The translations under genes were made by a program, and so were the position numbers. A model generated the notes under the pieces. It was not told the origin of the DNA. It made no database searches and saw only the letters and a program-made list of their open reading frames with translations. From the NCBI GenBank assembly GCA_027886185.1, contig WOAB01000093.1, positions 6,634,001-6,698,000 of the forward strand: DNA of 64,000 bases, given 5' to 3'. Source of the DNA: Rheum nobile. Taxonomy: Eukaryota; Streptophyta; Magnoliopsida; Caryophyllales; Polygonaceae. Every line of letters begins with the position of its first letter. The first letter of the stretch is position 1. Below, piece after piece: positions 1-10,434 of this stretch.

Positions 1-861
1 TGGGTCCGTATATTTGGGCTCTCTAAGAAGTTTTGGACCTCGGAGATTCTTGGTCGGATCGCCTCTTATGTTGGCAAGCCTCTATTTACGGACCCCGTGA
101 CCGAAAGTCGTAAGAGAGGTGCTTATGCTCGTGTCTTGGTGGAAATTAACTTTGCCGAGGATATTGTTAGAGAAGTCTCGGTTGATTTTGATGATGGGGA
201 ATCGGTGGATTGCTCTTTCCTTGTTGAGAATGAGCCCTTGTATTGTAAGAGTTGTTGCTCCTTTGGGCACAATGATGAAGCTTGCACTTTTAAGGAGAAG
301 AAGACGGCCGTGGGTGTCAAGGCTAGGAGGCCTCCTAAGCTCCCTAAGGACTATGCATCGGCTGAGACAATGGTGCCTAAGGTTGTTGTGGCCCCGGAAT
401 CTAGTGGGCTCAAGGCCTCCTCGGATGCCAAGGCATTGGATGCCGAGTGCCGTGGCAAGGAAGGCTTTATTCTTGATGAGGATAATATTATGGAGGAGGA
501 ATCTGATGATACCATTGCTGCCCGTAGTGGTGATGAGAGTGACTCTCATGAGTCCTCAAGTGATGATGAGGAGCAACAAAGCCGTGAGACCTATTCCGAT
601 GAGGAGGATGTCTCTAGCACGGAGAAAGTTGATGTGTCGTCCCCTAGTGGTGGTGGGCCCTCGGATGATGGTGGTGACTGTGCGGAGGCGGAGACTCCTT
701 TCGTCCCGGTTGTGCCTAGATCCCACAAGAAGAAGTGTAAGGCGGTGGGTGCTCGGCCCATGGTGATCGGCCTTGAAGCTCATTCCAATTGGCCAAAGGG
801 GACGAACCCTACCCGGAAGTCCGAGAGAACCCGGGGACACAACAATAAGGTGTCCTCATGA
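1..861 (+). CDS. LINE A1 ORF1 protein (Gag-like RNA-binding), 3' part
   Basis: Open from base 1 in frame 1 to the TGA at 859-861; the start lies outside the window. The first ~50 residues are the end of the DUF4283-like domain (WVRIFGLSKKFW ... YARVLVEINFA). A zinc knuckle follows at nt 244-285, CKSCCSFGHNDEAC, a full CX2CX4HX4C. Then comes a long Ser/Asp/Glu-rich acidic stretch (about nt 475-700) and a short basic tail. ORF1 proteins of this kind bind the LINE RNA to form the retrotransposition particle; the domains are seen, the function is inferred from family. The stop overlaps the ORF2 start (ATGA, 858-861). No stop codon or frameshift is visible. Confidence 0.9.
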   Translation, partial: WVRIFGLSKKFWTSEILGRIASYVGKPLFTDPVTESRKRGAYARVLVEINFAEDIVREVSVDFDDGESVDCSFLVENEPLYCKSCCSFGHNDEACTFKEKKTAVGVKARRPPKLPKDYASAETMVPKVVVAPESSGLKASSDAKALDAECRGKEGFILDEDNIMEEESDDTIAARSGDESDSHESSSDDEEQQSRETYSDEEDVSSTEKVDVSSPSGGGPSDDGGDCAEAETPFVPVVPRSHKKKCKAVGARPMVIGLEAHSNWPKGTNPTRKSERTRGHNNKVSS

Positions 862-3800
862 AGGTCCTCGCTTGGAATATCCAAGGGCTTGGCCAAGCCC
901 GGAAACAAAATGGCTTGCTTGGTGTGATTCGCGGCTTCGAGGCTAAGGTTTGTGGTATTTTTGAGACTAAATGTGCCAGGCTTGATACTAGTTTATTGGT
1001 GCACCGCGTGGCCCCGGGGTGGGATTTTACTTCTAATTTTCATCTTGATGCTCGCGGCCGCATTCTTGTTTTGTGGGATCCTTCTTGTGTTGATGTTGAG
1101 ATTATTGGTGTGTCGGTGCAACACATTGCTTGTCGTCTTACTTGTAAGACTTCCGGGGTGAAGTACGGTATTTGCTTTGTTTATGGGCTGCATAGTGTCG
1201 TGGCGCGCCGTATGATATGGAGTCACGTTGATGAGTTATTTGAGGCCTATGAGTTGCCTTGGCTCGTCTTGGGTGACTTCAATAGTGTTATGGCTGAGGA
1301 GGAGAGGATCAATGGGGAGCCGGTTTCTATGTACGAGAGCAAGGATATGGTGGACGCTTGCAGGCGTCATGGGCTTGTGGATGCGCCTTTTTCAAGTGAC
1401 AATCCCTTCACTTGGACCAACAACACCGTTTGGAGCCGTATTGATCGTGTCTTGGTTAGTCCCTCTTGGCTTAATCTTGATTATTATTGTCACTCTCACT
1501 TCCCGGATTTGTGGCACCTTTCGGACCACAAGCCGGGCGTTGTTTCATTGTGCAGGGCTCCCACGAATGGTAGAAAGTATTTCAAGTTCTTCAACATGTG
1601 GGCTGAGCATCCTAAGTTCATGGAGGTTATCCGGGAAGGGTGGGTGTCGCATCTCCGTGGCACTTACCAATACCGGCTTGTCAAACTCCTCCATGGGTTG
1701 AAGGCGCCGTTGAAGATTCTCAATAAGAAGGAGTTTAGCCACATCTCTTCGAGGGCGTCCGAGGCTAACCTTGTTGTCTCCCGTGCTCTTGAGGATCTCC
1801 GGCTGAATCCGGGCTCCCCGGAGGCTAGGTGGTTGGTGGAGGATTCCAAGATCAAGGCCAAGAGGTTGAACGATGCGGAGGCGAGCTTCCTTGGGCAACA
1901 GGCCAAAGCCAAGTACGTCTTGAAGAGTGATCGTTGCTCCAAGTACTTTCACTCTTTGATGCGTGCTAATGGGCGTCGGAACATCATTCCCTTCATCATC
2001 AAAAGTGATGGGAGTCGCTCTACGTCCATGGAGGAGGTGGCGGCTGAGTTCAAGGGCTTCTTCAAGGGCTTATTTGGTGAGGAGGTGCCGGTGGCCTTGC
2101 CGGTGCCTAGTGACTTTGCTCATGGCCCCCGGCTGTCCGTGGAGGAGGGTGCTTCCCTTGTGATGGCCGTGTCCAATGCGGAGATCAAGGCGGCTTTATG
2201 GTCCATGGGTGACGACAAGTCTCCCGGCCCCGACGGCTTCACCGCTAAGTTCTTCAAGGCCTCTTGGGAGTCTACCGGTCCTGAGGTGTGTGCGGCGGTC
2301 AAGGAGTTTTTCTTCAACGGCAAGCTCCTTCGGCAGCTCAATCACACTATTATCTCGCTTATTCCCAAGGTTGACGATCCTGCTAGGGTTGAGCATTACC
2401 GCCCCATCGCTTGTTGCAGCGTGATCTACAAGATTATCACGAAGATTATGACGCTCCGGCTCGGCAAACACCTTGGTTCGCTCATCGATCCGGCCCAAAA
2501 CGCCTTTGTGGAGGGTCGTTTGATGTCGGATAATATTTTCCTTGTCCAGGAGCTTTTGAGGAAGTATGAGGTGACGAGGGAGACCCGGCGGTGCTTCTTG
2601 AATGTGGATCTCGCAAAGGCCTATGACACGGTCTCTTGGGACTTCCTTCGGTTTGCCCTTGTCCATCTTGGCTTCCCTCCGAAGTTCGTGGCTTGGGTTA
2701 TGGAGTGTGTCTCCACGGCCTCCTATTCTATCAAGATCAACAAGGATCTGCATGGCTTCTTCCCGGGTAAGCGGGGCTTGCGGCAAGGTGATCCTTTATC
2801 CCCTCTTTTATTTGTGATTTGCATGGAGCTCCTATCCCGTTTGATCAAGAAAGCGACTTCTCGGGGTTCCTTCCATTACCATCAGCATTGTGAGAGCCTT
2901 CGGCTCTCTCACCTCATGTTTGCTGATGATGTGGTCTTCTTTTGCCGTGGGGATGTTGGCTCGGTCAGGATTCTTGTGGGTTGCTTGAAGAGGTTTCAGT
3001 TGCTTTCTGGCTTGTGTGTCAATGTGGGGAAGTCGTCCATCTTTCTTGCCTCGGTCCCGGTTCATGAGCAGGAGGCTATTATTGCTGCCACCGGGTTCAA
3101 GGTGGGCGTCTTCCCGTTCCGTTATTTGGGTATTCCTATTAGCCCTCACGGCCTTCGGATTATGGACTACAAGCCCCTTCTCGACAGGATTAGTGGATTA
3201 CTCTGCTCTTGGGCTAAGAAGAGTCTTTCCTTTGCTGGGAGGAGGGAGTTGATCGCTTCCGTCATTCAGGGTTGTGAGGGGTTTTGGCTCTCTATTCTGC
3301 CTGTGCCCCTTGGCGTCCGTACTAGCTTGACTGCTATTTGCCGGGGTTTCCTTTGGAAGCGGCCCCGTGTTCGCTGGGTGGATGTGTGTGTGCCGCGGAA
3401 TGAAGGGGGCCTTAGCCTCTTGGACATCAAGACTTGGAATGAGTGCTTTATGCTGAAGCATTTTTGGCATATTCTTGACATGCGGGACAGCCTCTGGGTT
3501 AGGTGGATTCATCATAGATATCTTAGTGTGGCTTCCCCCCTCACGTGGATGCCTAACCCGCGGGATTCGCCTCTGATCAAGGCGTTGACCAGTGCTAGAG
3601 GGTTGGTTGTGAGTCTTGATGGCCGTGTGGATAGTGTCGAGGAGACCCTTTTGGATTGGTGCTCGGATGGGAAGTTTAGGGTTTCCCTGGCTTATGAGGC
3701 TCTTCGGGTCAGAAGGCCGGTTGTGCGTTGGGCCAAGGAGGTGTGGCCCAAGCATAACACCCCGAAGCACATGTTCATTCTTTGGCTTGCCACCCTTGGA

Positions 3801-4199
3801 AAGCTTTCTACATATGATAGGTTATTATTCCTTGATGTTGACCCGGGTTGTCGTCTTTGTGGTGCGGCTCTGGAGACCCACGAACACTTGTTCTTTGCGT
3901 GTTCCTATGCTAGTGATATTTGGCGCGTGATTCGGGTGCGTTTCTTGATCCCCGCTTCGGTGTCTTCGATCCAGTGTGCTCTGAGATGGCTTCGTCGTCA
4001 CGCCCGTGGTCGGGTTTGTCTTGCTCGGGCTCGTGTATTTGCCCTCTCGGCGACGGTCTACTTTATTTGGCATGCCCGGAATGCCTGCATCTTTGATGCC
4101 AACCTCGTCCCCCGTGAGGTTGTGTCACGCCTGATTCTTACCCATGTCTTCCGCTTACTTCATGATAGATTTCCTCCGTGTATGGCTGCCGCTTTGTAG
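858..4199 (+). CDS. LINE A1 ORF2 protein: endonuclease-reverse transcriptase, intact (1113 aa)
   Basis: Uninterrupted 1113-codon frame. Residues 1-230 are an exonuclease/endonuclease/phosphatase-fold endonuclease: MKVLAWNIQGLG at the N-terminus, FETK near residue 35, GDFN at 139, SDHK at 222. The reverse transcriptase spans roughly 450-760: SPGPDGFTAKFF (~455), motif A DLAKAYDTVSW (~580), GLRQGDPLSP (~640), the FADD catalytic box (~688), YLGIPIS (~756). A zf-RVT segment follows at ~963-1025 (KHMFILWLA ... CRLCG ... HEHLFFAC). It should nick target DNA and prime cDNA synthesis from the nick. The start is chosen because ATG 858 overlaps the ORF1 stop and the same arrangement recurs in the other copies. 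All key motifs look intact, so this copy may encode active enzyme; activity itself is not shown. Confidence 0.95.
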   Translation: MKVLAWNIQGLGQARKQNGLLGVIRGFEAKVCGIFETKCARLDTSLLVHRVAPGWDFTSNFHLDARGRILVLWDPSCVDVEIIGVSVQHIACRLTCKTSGVKYGICFVYGLHSVVARRMIWSHVDELFEAYELPWLVLGDFNSVMAEEERINGEPVSMYESKDMVDACRRHGLVDAPFSSDNPFTWTNNTVWSRIDRVLVSPSWLNLDYYCHSHFPDLWHLSDHKPGVVSLCRAPTNGRKYFKFFNMWAEHPKFMEVIREGWVSHLRGTYQYRLVKLLHGLKAPLKILNKKEFSHISSRASEANLVVSRALEDLRLNPGSPEARWLVEDSKIKAKRLNDAEASFLGQQAKAKYVLKSDRCSKYFHSLMRANGRRNIIPFIIKSDGSRSTSMEEVAAEFKGFFKGLFGEEVPVALPVPSDFAHGPRLSVEEGASLVMAVSNAEIKAALWSMGDDKSPGPDGFTAKFFKASWESTGPEVCAAVKEFFFNGKLLRQLNHTIISLIPKVDDPARVEHYRPIACCSVIYKIITKIMTLRLGKHLGSLIDPAQNAFVEGRLMSDNIFLVQELLRKYEVTRETRRCFLNVDLAKAYDTVSWDFLRFALVHLGFPPKFVAWVMECVSTASYSIKINKDLHGFFPGKRGLRQGDPLSPLLFVICMELLSRLIKKATSRGSFHYHQHCESLRLSHLMFADDVVFFCRGDVGSVRILVGCLKRFQLLSGLCVNVGKSSIFLASVPVHEQEAIIAATGFKVGVFPFRYLGIPISPHGLRIMDYKPLLDRISGLLCSWAKKSLSFAGRRELIASVIQGCEGFWLSILPVPLGVRTSLTAICRGFLWKRPRVRWVDVCVPRNEGGLSLLDIKTWNECFMLKHFWHILDMRDSLWVRWIHHRYLSVASPLTWMPNPRDSPLIKALTSARGLVVSLDGRVDSVEETLLDWCSDGKFRVSLAYEALRVRRPVVRWAKEVWPKHNTPKHMFILWLATLGKLSTYDRLLFLDVDPGCRLCGAALETHEHLFFACSYASDIWRVIRVRFLIPASVSSIQCALRWLRRHARGRVCLARARVFALSATVYFIWHARNACIFDANLVPREVVSRLILTHVFRLLHDRFPPCMAAAL

Positions 4200-4683
4200 T
4201 ATGTTCCGCCTGTTATGTTGTGTTGTGTGGTTCAGGGGGCTTGCATGCTTTCCTTTGGGCACTACTTTATGGTCTTGGGGGGTTTTTACTTGGTGTAGTT
4301 TGGATGGCCTGCGTGCCTGCCCAGTTGCACCTTTTGTCGGCTCCGTGTGGAAGATTTGCACGTCTCTCCGCGTTTGCCTGTTTAAGTCTCTTTTGTTCTG
4401 TTTGGCCTGGATTTTGTTGTTGGGGTTGCAGGGGTGCTCTTTTTCCTCTATGTTTGGTTTTTCCCTTGGGGTTTTCCATCATAGAGGTTTTAATGAGGCC
4501 CGGGGTATTTCTTACCCTGCTCTTATAGCTGCAGCCCTGGCCATGGGGTTGTATCCTCTGATGCTCTCTTTGGCATAGTTTGGACGGCCTGCGTGTTTGT
4601 CCATTTGTGCTTTGTTTCTTGTATCGCTTCTTCTACCCTTTTAGGGTCTTACTTTATCGAATTTACCTTTACACCAAAAAAAA
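4200..4683 (+). other. LINE A1 3' UTR and poly(A) tail
   Basis: About 480 non-coding bases end in the family-wide 3' signature TAGGGTCTTAC, then TATCGAATTTACC and A8. Inside are two diverged direct repeats around GGCCTGCGTG (near 4305 and 4585). A2 has the same long form, while A3-A5 have a ~175-base form, consistent with loss between such repeats. Confidence 0.8.
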
Positions 4684-4686
4684 GAA

Positions 4687-4698
4687 AGAGCTCTCAGT
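4687..4698 (+). repeat. Junction 12-mer AGAGCTCTCAGT (A1/A2 joint)
   Basis: Lies directly after the A1 tail (A8 then GAA) and directly before the A2 leader. The identical 12-mer recurs at every LINE joint in the window. It contains the palindrome GAGCTC. It is either a duplicated target site or a conserved LINE 5' end; see findings. Confidence 0.85.
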
Positions 4699-5377
4699 AG
4701 TCAGTCTCAGTAAAAACTCCCAAGAGAGAGAAAACACTCTCTTTTCTTGGCGTCTCCAAGGGTGATTTCCGGCGGTCTCCTCACCTCTCCTCCGGCTTGC
4801 TCCGGCAAGGGTACTCCTCACGAGTCCCTTGTTCATGTTCATGGTGGCATCCTCACGAGCCACCATCGAACCGGAGTCCTTGCCGACCTTGTGGTCGCCG
4901 GAGGTTTCGCCCTTCTTGTGCTCCGGCGGCTTGGCACCTTTGGCATTGTTTCCCGGCTTCTCTCCCTCGTCTCACCGGTTGGTTTCCTTGCTTGGTGTTC
5001 TTGCCAAACTTTAAGCTTCGTTTCCTTGCTTTGGCTGGTCTTTTGAGTTGTGTTCTTGCTTGGTGTTCTTGCCCAAACTCAAGTTCATTCCTTGCTTTTC
5101 CCCCTTTTCAATCCGTTGTTTTGCTCCTCTTGTTGTGTGTCCGGTGTTTGCCCCTATTTTTGCCTCTTTTGTTTACCTTTGACCACCTCTCCCTTTGGCC
5201 TATTACCCCTCCTAGCCTTGCTGCAGACTGTGGGCCCCTTTCTTGCCAATCTGCCGTTAGCTTTTTTCCATTCTTGGCCGTGCACAATTCTGCCGCTTAA
5301 AAGCTTGCCCCCCTCTTTGCCGTTTTTGGTGCCGGTTTTGTCTTGGCTTGTTTTGGTTGCTTGTGACACATCTTCCC
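4699..5377 (+). promoter_or_regulatory. LINE A2 5' UTR (presumed internal promoter region)
   Basis: 679 non-coding, pyrimidine-rich bases between the junction 12-mer and the ORF1 start. The first ~60 bases (AAAACTCCCAAGAGAGAG) resemble the start of the family B leaders. A later block around 4797-4880 (GCTCCGGCAAGGGT and CACCATCGAACCGGAG) recurs in the leaders of A4 and A5. L1-type LINEs normally carry their promoter here, but I recognise no individual promoter element. Confidence 0.6.
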
Positions 5378-7097
5378 ATGGGGAAGAAAAAGCAATGCAA
5401 CTTGTCCCCCTCCCATGGAGTCCAAAACACCGACAACCACCTCGAAGCTCCGGTGGTGGTATCCAAGGCCGGCGCTTGTGCTAAAGACGGCTCCAAGGGT
5501 GGCGCAACGAAGGTGAAGCTAGCCGCGCCCTTAGCTTCCATGGTGGCTGGAGCAAGCAAACAACCGGTTGAACTTGGTGAGCTTATTGGGCTTGGGTATG
5601 AAGAAGTGGTTGGAAAAGATGGTGATGTCTTGTCCGAAGGTAGCTCCGAAACCGGAGATATATTCCCGGTGGATTCCAACTTGGCGCCGCCGCCGAAGAC
5701 CATTGATGACACATTGGCCACCGGCCCCGCCAATGGCCCTCCCCTTGGTATTGATGGTCATGTTGGCACTAGTGCCTCCGCCCCAAAATCCTATGCCGCC
5801 GTGACCAAGGCCCCCGCCGCCGCCTCCCGCCCCGGTGCCGATGTTGCTCGTCCGAATGCTTGGTCCACCGGCTCTAAGAAAATCTTCATGAATTCGGGCC
5901 TTGGAGGGAAACTTGCCTTCACACAGCCCGCATCCAATCGTGTGGCCATCAAGGTCGCCGAGGGCCTCCCCATGCAAGCCGTGTGGGGGTGGTCTCTCCT
6001 TGGCCAATATGTGGGTTACCAACCGAGCCATTTCTTAATTGTCGATATGATGAAAGCTTGGGGTATCAAGGCTAGATACCGGGTGGAAGAAGGATGGATG
6101 ATCTTCCAATTCGAGTCCGAGGAGGATCAAGACAAGGTGCTTAAGGGTGGACCCTATTTTATTCATGGAAAACCAATGATCCTTAAGCATATTCCGGAGA
6201 AATTTGCTTTCAAAAGGCGTGACATTGCTACCATCCCTCTTTGGGTTCGTATCTTTGGGCTTTCCAAGAGATTTTGGACCCCGGAAATCCTTGGCCGAAT
6301 CGCTTCTCATATGGGCAAGCCCCTCTTCATGGACCCCGTGACCGATAGTAGGAAGAGAGGCTCGTATGCTCGGGTGTTGGTGGAAATCAACTTTGCCGAG
6401 GCACTTACTAGGGAGGTGACTCTTGATTATGATGATGGGGAATCGGTTGATTGCTCCTTCCTAGTTGAAAATGAGCCCTTGTATTGTAAGAGTTGTTGCT
6501 CTTTTGGGCATGATGATGAAGGGTGCTCTTTCAAGGAGAAGAAGGTTGCGGTTGGAGTCAAAACCAAGAGGGCTTCCAAGGCTCCGAAGGGCAAGGCTAA
6601 GAAAGTTGACAAGGTTGCCGGGGTTGATGGTGTCTTGGATGCCAACGCCATAAGGGAAGCAATCCTCAACATGGATGAGGACAATGTTAGTGTGGGAGAG
6701 GTCACGGCCGTGAATGCCAAGGCCTCGGATGCCATGGCCGAAAGTGAGCTTGAATCCTCTAGTGAGGATGAGGATGGAAATCAAGGGAACTCCGGAGATG
6801 ATGAGGAGGACTCTAGCTCGGACGAGCCCTCGAAAGAGCACAATGGAAGCTTGGAGGATGGGGAGGTTGGGATCTCCATAACCTCCGAGGGTGAAAATGA
6901 AGACAGCCGTGTGGAGGAAGAGGAGTTCCCCTTTGAAAAGGTTATGTCTCGGTCACAAAGAAAGAAGGCCAAGTCGGTAGAGGGTAGGCCCTTAGTGATT
7001 GGTCTCCCGACCCCCCCCCCCCAAATGGCCAAAGGATCCGAATCCGACACGAAGCTCTCGGAGAACCCGAGGACACAATTACAAGGTGTCCTCATGA
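5378..7097 (+). pseudogene. LINE A2 ORF1, frameshifted in a C12 tract so that it runs into ORF2
   Basis: Begins MGKKKQCNLSPSHGVQN; this start matches A3-A5, although the open frame extends 30 bases further upstream. The DUF4283-like domain is at about nt 5880-6400 (WGWSLLGQYVGY ... YARVLVEINFA), the CCHC knuckle at about 6484-6525 (CKSCCSFGHDDEGC), then an acidic stretch. At 7011-7022 there are 12 consecutive C where A3 has C7 followed by T, a net gain of four bases. The frame changes, the ORF1 stop (TGA 7095-7097) is missed, and translation continues in the ORF2 frame. The natural product would therefore be one ORF1-ORF2 fusion. An assembly error in the homopolymer is possible. Confidence 0.85.
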
Positions 7098-10000
7098 AGG
7101 TCCTCGCATGGAATATTCAAGGGCTTGGCCAAGCCCGTAAACAAAATGGCTTGCTCGGAGTGCTTCGTGATTTTGAGGTAAAAATTTGTGGTATTTTTGA
7201 AACTAAATGTGGTGGTCTTAATATTGCTAAGTTAGGGCGCCTTGTGGCGCCGGGTTGGGAGTTTGCTTCAAATTTCCATCTTGATTCTCGTGGGCGCATT
7301 CTTGTCATGTGGGATGCTAGTTGGTATGATGTTGAGATTGTTGGCATGTCTACCCAACATGTTGGTTGCCTTCTTATGTGCAAGACAACCGGGGAGAAAT
7401 TTGGTGTTTGCTTTGTGTATGGCTTGCATAGTGTGGTGGCGCGCCGGGCAATTTGGGGGCATGTGGATGAGCTTTTTGAGGTTCATGACTTACCTTGGCT
7501 TGTGATGGGAGATTTCAATTGTGTGATGACCGAGGAGGAGAGGTTCAATGGGGCCCCGGTTTCTATGTATGAGAGCAAGGACATGGTTGATGCTTGTCGG
7601 CGTCTAGGGCTTGTGGACTCACCAAGCACAAGTGGCAACCCCTTCACTTGGACCAACAACACCGTGTGGAGCAAAATTGACCGTGTCTTGGTAAATCCTT
7701 CTTGGCTAAATTCTGAATTTTATTGTCATTCTAATTTTCCGGATATGTGGCATCTCTCGGACCACAAACCGGGCATTGTGTCCTTGCGTAGGGTCGCCGG
7801 GAATGGCAAGAAGTACTTCAAGTTTTTCAACATGTGGGCCGATCATCCGAAGTTCAAGGAGGTTATCCGGGAAGGGTGGGTGACTCATCTTCGAGGCTCC
7901 TACCAATTCCGGCTTGCCAAACTCCTCCTTGGCTTGAAGAGTCCCTTGAAGAACCTCAACAAGTCGGAGTATAGCCACATCTCCTCTAGGGCGACCGAGG
8001 CCAACCTCGACTTCTCCCGCGCCCTTGAGGAGTATCGGTTGAACCCGGATTCCCCGGATGCTAGGCGGTTGGTGGAGGCTTCCAAAATGAAGGCTTCTAG
8101 ATTGAATGATGCGGAGGCTAGCTTCCTCGGGCAACAAGCTAAAGCCAAGTATGTCCTCAAGAGCGACCGTTGTTCCAAGTATTTTCACTCTTTGATGAGA
8201 GCTAATGGGCGCCGAAATCACATTCCTTTCATCACCAAAAATGATGGGAGCCGGTCTTCGGCCATGGAGGAGGTGGTGGGTGAATTTGTGACCTTCTTCA
8301 AGGGTTTGTTTGGCTCAGAGGTCTCGGTGGCCCTGTCGGTGCCGAGTGTGTTTGCTAGTGGGCCTACATTGTCCGAGGAGGAGGGTGCCTTGCTTGAGGC
8401 CCCGGTGTCTAACTCGGAAATTAAGGAGGATCTTTGGTCCATGGGTGATGACAAATCACCCGGTCCCGATGGCTTCACTGCCAAATTCTTCAAGGCTTCG
8501 TGGGACACTACCGGGCCCGAGGTGTGTGCGGCGGTTAAGGAATTCTTTGTCAATGGTAAGCTTCTCCGGCAACTCAATCATACAATTGTTTCACTCATTC
8601 CCAAAGTGGACTCGCCGATCCGTGTGGAGCATTTCCGGCCTATTTCGTGTTACAATGTGATCTACAAGCTCATCTCTAAGATCATGACTCTTCGACTTGG
8701 AAAGTTTCTTGGCTCCCTCATTGATCCAGCTCAAAGTGCGTTTGTGGAGGGCCGGTTGATGTCGGACAACATATTTTTGGTCCAAGAGCTCTTGAGAAAA
8801 TACAATGTTAAGAGAGACACCCGGCGTTGCTTCTTGAATGTGGATCTTGCCAAGGCTTATGACACGGTCTCTTGGGATTTCCTTCGGTTGCGCTTGTTCA
8901 CCTTGGCTTTCCTCCCAAGTTTGTGGCTTGGATCATGGAGTGTGTTAGCTCGGCTTCTTATTCTATCAAGATCAACAAAGGTATCCATGGATTCTTCCCG
9001 GGCAAACGAGGCCTTAGGCAAGGTGACCCTCTCTCTCCTCTCCTTTTTGTGGTTTGCATGGAACTTCTCTCTCGCCTCCTCAAAAAGGAGACCGCCCGGA
9101 GCGCCTTTCACTTCCACCAACATTGTGAAAGTTTGAGGCTCTCCCACTTGATCTTTGCCGATGATGTTGTGCTCTTTTGCCATGGGGATATGGGCTCGGT
9201 TGATGTGCTCATGGATTGCTTGGAGCAATTCAAGCTTATGACCGGCTTATGTGTTAATGTGGAGAAGTCTTCCATCTTTCTTGCCTCGGTTCCGGACATT
9301 GAGAGAGGGCCCATTCTCGCTTCCACCGGGTTCAAGGTTGGTGTGTTTCCTTTCCGCTACTTGGGTATTCCTATTAGCCCTCACGGCCTCCGGGTTATGG
9401 ACTACAAGCCTCTCCTTGATAAGATTAGTGGGTACCTCAATGCTTGGGCTAAGAAAAGCATCTCCTTTGCTGGGAGAAGAGAGTTGATTGCGTCGGTGCT
9501 CCAAGGATGCGAAGGGTTTTGGCTTTCCATCTTGCCAATGCCCTCTGGCGTCCTTAATAGTTTGATTGGCATTTGTCGGGGTTTCCTTTGGAAGCGACCT
9601 CGTGTTCGTTGGGTGGATATTTGTGTCCCGAGAGAAGAAGGGGGGCTTGGGCTCTTGGACCTTGAAGCTTGGAACAATTGCTTTATGCTTAAACACTTTT
9701 GGCATATCTTGAGCCGGCGTGATAGCCTTTGGGTGAGGTGGGTTCATCACCGTTATCTTGGTGTGGTGGAACCTCTTGAGTGGGTGCCTCACAAGCGGGA
9801 CTCGCCTTTGATTAAGGGCATTCTCCATGCTAGGGACTTGATTGATGAGCTTGATGGTAGGGAGTTGAGCACAGAGGAGACTCTTGAGGATTGGTGCATG
9901 ATGGGGCGTTTCAAAGTGGCTTTGGCTTACGAGGCTATTCGGGATCGGAGACCGGTTGTGAATTGGTCCAAGGAGGTGTGGCCGGCTCATAATACTCCTA

Positions 10001-10434
10001 AGCACATGTTTATTCTTTGGCTTGCTAACCTCGGTAAGCTTTTCACTTATGATAGGCTCTTGTTCCTTGATGTTGAGCCGGGGTGTCGCTTGTGTGGGGC
10101 GGAGTTGGAGACCCATGATCACTTGTTCTTCACGTGCCCTTTCTCTAGTGACATTTGGCGTGAGGTTCGGGTTCGTTTCATGATTCCCGCCGAGGTGTCT
10201 TCGATTCGGCGTGCTTTGAGTTGGCTTCGGCGTCATGCCCGTGGTCGTGAGTGCCTTGCCCGGGCTCGTGTGTTTGCTCTGTCGGCGACGGTCTACTTCA
10301 TATGGCATGCCCGGAATGCTTGCATTTTTGATGCTAACCTCGTCCCCCATGAGGTTGTGACCCGCTTGATTCTCACTCATGTTTACCGCTTACTTCATGA
10401 TAGATTTCCTCCTTGTATGGTTGCCTCTTTGTAG
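7094..10434 (+). pseudogene. LINE A2 ORF2 endonuclease-RT with one 1-base deletion
   Basis: ATG 7094 opens MKVLAWNIQGLG. Endonuclease, RT and zf-RVT motifs are all present. The frame is lost just after WDFLRL near nt 8888, where a T is missing relative to A1, A3, A4 and A5; the correct reading resumes as ALVHLGFPPKF in the next frame and runs to the stop at 10434. Total length is 3341, exactly one base less than the 3342 of intact A1. Motif A (AYDTVSW) lies before the break and GLRQGDPLSP and FADD after it, so no active RT is made from either half. A recent, otherwise well-preserved copy. Confidence 0.92.

Larger units (their letters stand above)
1..4683 (+). mobile_element. LINE copy A1 (L1-type non-LTR retrotransposon, 5' end outside window)
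   Basis: The window opens inside ORF1 of a non-LTR retrotransposon. It shows the end of ORF1, a 4-base ATGA overlap, a complete ORF2, a 3' UTR and an A8 tail at 4676-4683. Copies A2-A5 downstream are close relatives with the same order of parts. The domain order (DUF4283-like plus CCHC ORF1; endonuclease-RT-zf-RVT ORF2) is that of plant L1-clade LINEs. The 5' UTR and the ORF1 start are not visible. This is the only copy in the window with an unbroken ORF2. Confidence 0.95.

Noticed and set aside
2196..2786. Long minus-strand open frames opposite LINE ORFs (also 9247-10380, 14759-15751, 20912-21769, 24406-25614, 26557-27414)
   Set aside because: They mirror ORF2 in the same relative places in every copy and have no recognisable domain; they are by-products of the codon composition of the real frame.
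7011..7022. C12 and C21 tracts as regulatory i-motif/G-quadruplex elements
   Set aside because: They occur inside coding remnants and are most simply slippage or assembly products.
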